Source: Jaapia argillacea MUCL 33604 (lineage: Eukaryota; Basidiomycota; Agaricomycetes; Jaapiales; Jaapiaceae). Taken from it: a DNA stretch of 64,000 nucleotides. The DNA lies in the NCBI GenBank assembly GCA_000697665.1, contig KL197711.1, positions 1,803,254 to 1,867,253 of the forward strand. Reading direction: 5' to 3'. A program made the position numbers and the translations under genes. Positions 60,579 through 64,000 of the stretch are shown here, in pieces (position 1 is the stretch's first letter; every line of letters begins with the position of its first letter). Under the pieces are notes generated by a model. It worked only from the letters and a program-made list of their open reading frames with translations. It was not told where the DNA came from and did no database searches.

Positions 60579-63500
60579 GAGTTGTGGAAAGGAAGGAGGA
60601 GGAGGGTATAGAAGGATCATCCTCAAAATCACTATCACTATCATCATCATTTGTCACGACTCGACACCAAAATCCGCAAGACTTGGTTCACGTACGCACA
60701 CGCATAGACATGCACCACACACATTACCTTGCACTCGTTTATTCCTTCACCATCACTCATCGACTGAATCACACACACACTTCACGACGACAGTCTCCAA
60801 ACTTGTCATTCACGATACAAGGACTGTCACGAGATTTCACATTCCTATCATTTCTTTTTTTTTTATCCATCGGGAGGGGCTGTTTGGTTGGCTTTCATTG
60901 CAGGTTGAACTCATCGTCGCATTGATTTCTGAAGCTTTGTTTTCTGCTTGTCGAACTTTCCATTGCTCTATTGTGTAGCTATAGGTAGAACGTGTCTCAC
61001 CCACCTCATCATTGTAATTCCTCGCATACTTTGGCAGCATATACACGTCTCGCGCCATAGTGCGCTTGGTATTTTCCGCAATAAAATATACCACTCTATT
61101 GTATCGTCTGAGTTTGACATACCGTTCTATGTACTACTGTGCAAATGAGTAAGTAGCAAGATGGTGGACGCAGTGCAAGAGAAACTACGCGGGTCTCATT
61201 TGCAGTCCGTGCGCAGACCTTCTAGATATCTCGTACCTCAACAAATCGGTAGCGGCGCTCGAGCACCAGTGTCCCCGACTCCCAAATAAATACACACGCA
61301 AACAATATGATACAGGCAGGTAATAAACAGGTCAGAAGCTGGGAGACTTGGTTATACCCATGAGGCACGACATGTACAAAGGGGTGACAGCCACGCGGAA
61401 TCTGTTCCAAGACACCACAGAGGCCCTTCCCCATCAATCAACAAAACTACTCCACGGTCCAATGGAGGAACATCTTCATCGTCGTCAGGGGAGATGGCTC
61501 CGAGCAGCGGGACACAAAGCCAGGTGGACCCCCTGTCATCGGTCGACCGGATTGTGGATGGGCAGTTTGTGTGCCGTGTGCAGATGTATTTGTCTTCCAT
61601 CTCGTGAAGTTCGTTGAAATTGCGATCGACCTCGTATTTTCTCAGGCGGTCCTGCCTGCCTTCCTGCCTGGAGTATGTAGTACCACTGAACCAACCAAAG
61701 GTGAACAGACGCGGACGTGTCCCAAATGTAAGGAAAAAACGAAGTATAATAAAATGGATCATAAACAGAGGAAACTCATTGGTGTTGTGCCACTCATTAT
61801 GAACAGGAGCATATTCGCGTCCATAGCCCCAGAAGCTAAGACTGTTTGGTGGTGAAAGATATGGCCATTTGAACTGAGTGAACAATATTCTGAAAGATTT
61901 GGTGCAGATTTCTCGTATATTATCCATGTTGCCTGCTTTCGTTTGTGTGTGTTTGTCGCTCTTTCTGCCTGGCTGTTGTGGCGGGGGCCCGCTCGCCTGA
62001 CCTCTGTGTTTATACTTCTCCATCGGTCCCATGATGGCGACTCAAGTACTCATCTGAGACCCTTCCATTGTCTGCACTATCGTCAGCTGCATCCCCTGTC
62101 TATTGGCTCTTTGTTGTCTGTGGTGGTTATTGTCTTCATGTCTCGGATCCGGATCATTCAGTGCTACGGCCTTCGAGACACAAGTACTATAAAACACCCT
62201 GTGACCTCCAGTATGTGCCCATGTGCAATGCCCCAATGATAAACTCCCATACGTATGCTGGGCTCATGTAATTCTTAGATACCCGACATGTACATGATTG
62301 AGCAGTGGAGGGAAGCCTTACGCCTTCGAAGCTCGAATCTTCAGTCCCACTGACACGTTCTGTGTGCTACAGGACACCCTCCACAAGCTTCAATGACCGG
62401 GACAACACCAACACCTCGATTTACTACACCAGAGCTACCCTGACGTGGTTCTACCTAAGCTCGAGCAGATGTCGCCTCAATATCTCCGCAGTATGGCGCT
62501 ACCCAAATGCTCCCTCATCCGACCTGGTACTTGCTGTCAAGACTCAATATGTGGTCTCTTCTTGGATCTCCCTCTACCCATCGAGGGCCATCGTCACGAG
62601 GACTGCTGCTTCCAAATGCCCAATCATCTGAATCCACATATCGAGACACCTTTAGAACATCACTTTCGGTTGCCATGCGGTTGGCACGATGTGCTATCCC
62701 GTCACAACTAAAGTCCATATCTCCCCATCACGGACACCACTGTTACCGCGAACAAGCCACGGTAGATCTCGACGGAGCACAGTCCTGAACTTCTTGGATG
62801 TCTCAGGTGAGCCCTTGCTGTCCATCTCGGGAGACCGATCCACCCGACTCACTTATATGCCTCATGAGCTCCTCCCGCAGATTATTTTCGCCCTCAATTT
62901 TTTCCGTGTCATCTTCCCTCCAAGGAATCCGAATTCTCCCCGCCATCGCACCATCAATGAGATGTGAGGGAGTCTATTGTTTGAATTTGAACACTTCATG
63001 AACTGCCGTGAACCTTCCCTCTTCATGCTAACATATCCCCGATCAAAATTATCTTCGACTCTTCCGTTATGCCATTTACTTCGAATTCTCGTTCACCCGT
63101 TCACGACTTCGACCCATGCTCGCCTAGCTGGGGAGGAGTATCAGCTATAATTACGACACCCCAATTTAGGTACTACTGTGCATATACACCATACTAAGTA
63201 CGCTTACCGCGACGTGCCTCCCGCTGAGTTTGTGTTGTCCCCTCCATCCTCAGCCTGTACTGTATGTCGGTCGGAATAACTTAATGTTGGAGGGTACCCT
63301 ATGAAATCCGCACATATTCTTGCCCAAACAAACATTCGAACTCATCGCTGAAGCGAAGCGAGGCATGTCTTGTGCGGCATACGATGATGAGACACCGTGA
63401 TGAAGGGTCGAAAGCCCATACGCGGTCGAGAACACTCTAAATGACGTAGATTTTAGGCTAAATTCTCACGGGATATCGTCTGGTACCGTGTCGTTTGCGG

Positions 63501-63790
63501 GATACAGAGACCCTTTCCTCACTTTGTGAGGAGTCGGGGATCCTTGTTCAGCGACTGTTGCGAACGCCTGAGATTCGAGATGTACGCTGTAAGGAACGTA
63601 GGAAGAAGCAGGCAAAAGTCATATCTTCGAGGCAGGGTAGATAATACAAGAAGTGACTCCATATCGTCTGTCCGGGATCAAGAAATGAAAAAGGGACGAG
63701 ACGTATATAATGAAGGTAGTCGTGTCTTCGTCGTCATACAGTCGTTCAGCAGCACATCTCGCAAGGGCAGCCTAAGTTTACGAACAAACC
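60579..63790. other. 3.2 kb after the YTH gene without a supported gene
   Basis: The first few hundred bases are A/T-rich with CA and ATC microsatellite-like stretches and are probably the 3' UTR. A minus-strand 226-codon frame (61352-62032) and plus-strand frames near 62445-62967 have no recognisable content. No tRNA or repeat was identified. Confidence 0.4.
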
Positions 63791-64000
63791 AATCAGTCGC
63801 AACACACATGTAACGGAACAAGGAGGACTTACAGATAATGTCTGCGAAGCATTCGCAGCAACCCTGGAGAAAGCACGGAAGATGAGTTTAGCATGTCCCA
63901 AAGGGAACATAGGAGAAGCCTCGGTGCGAACCTTGCAGCATTCTGGGAAAGAACAAAAAGGTTAATTTAGTTGAAATGGCCAGTGGGAAAGGGTGAAAGG
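63640..64000 (-). CDS. Possible 3' end of a minus-strand gene cut by the window edge
   Basis: Reading right to left, short open blocks are flanked by good splice signals: an acceptor before AATGCTGCAAG near 63950, a block reading RVAANASQTL before a GTAAGT donor near 63832, and an acceptor leading to AALARCAAERLYDDEDTTT near 63770. These suggest closely spaced short exons like those elsewhere in the window. The protein is not recognisable and the model is tentative. Confidence 0.25.

Noticed and set aside
61352-62032. 226-codon minus-strand frame
   Set aside because: No recognisable domain or splice context; likely chance.

Overview
The window looks like nuclear DNA of a filamentous basidiomycete, most likely an Agaricomycete. 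The supporting signs are dense genes on both strands, many short introns (about 45-90 bases) with GT or sometimes GC donors, four class I hydrophobin genes, BTB/POZ and RBR proteins of mushroom-forming-fungus type, and long Ser/Pro-rich low-complexity tails. No rRNA, convincing tRNA, CRISPR array or bacterial-style operon is visible. All gene models below were spliced by eye from reading frames, splice signals and family conservation.

0-7 kb: three tandem copies of an NmrA/isoflavone-reductase-like gene (the first cut by the window edge), whose spacers are duplicated too, followed by an Nta1-type N-terminal amidase. 7-16 kb, minus strand: a RecQ5-like DNA helicase, methylthioribulose-1-phosphate dehydratase (methionine salvage) and a PAS-domain protein. 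16-25 kb, plus strand: the tRNA m1A58 methyltransferase catalytic subunit (Trm61), the nucleotide-excision-repair factor Rad4/XPC and a HAD phosphatase with a large insert. 25-28.5 kb: two paralogous RBR (RING-IBR-RING) ubiquitin ligases arranged head to head.

29-34.4 kb: two single-pass surface proteins, one with a Gly/Ser stalk and a cytoplasmic SH3 domain. 35.4 kb: a small NTF2-like protein. 36.3-42.1 kb: four class I hydrophobins of two subtypes in mirror order (A-, B-, B+, A+), each with a TATA-type box about 65-90 bases upstream of its ATG. This points to an inverted duplication of a two-gene unit. 42.2-44.4 kb: a flavin monooxygenase with an N-terminal NTF2-like domain and an apparent 6-base microexon. 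44.9-47.9 kb: a protein of about 816 residues carrying three double AT-hook modules and two identically spaced Cx2Cx4Cx8C fingers. It is the least familiar architecture here.

48-52.7 kb: a BTB/POZ protein diverging from eIF3i (TIF34), then a probable GPI-anchored secreted protein of unknown function. 52.7-57.5 kb is poor in recognisable genes. 57.5-60.6 kb encodes an RRM plus YTH (m6A reader) protein whose YTH fold is split by about 220 disordered residues. From 60.6 kb to the end little can be supported, apart from a possible partial minus-strand gene at the right edge.
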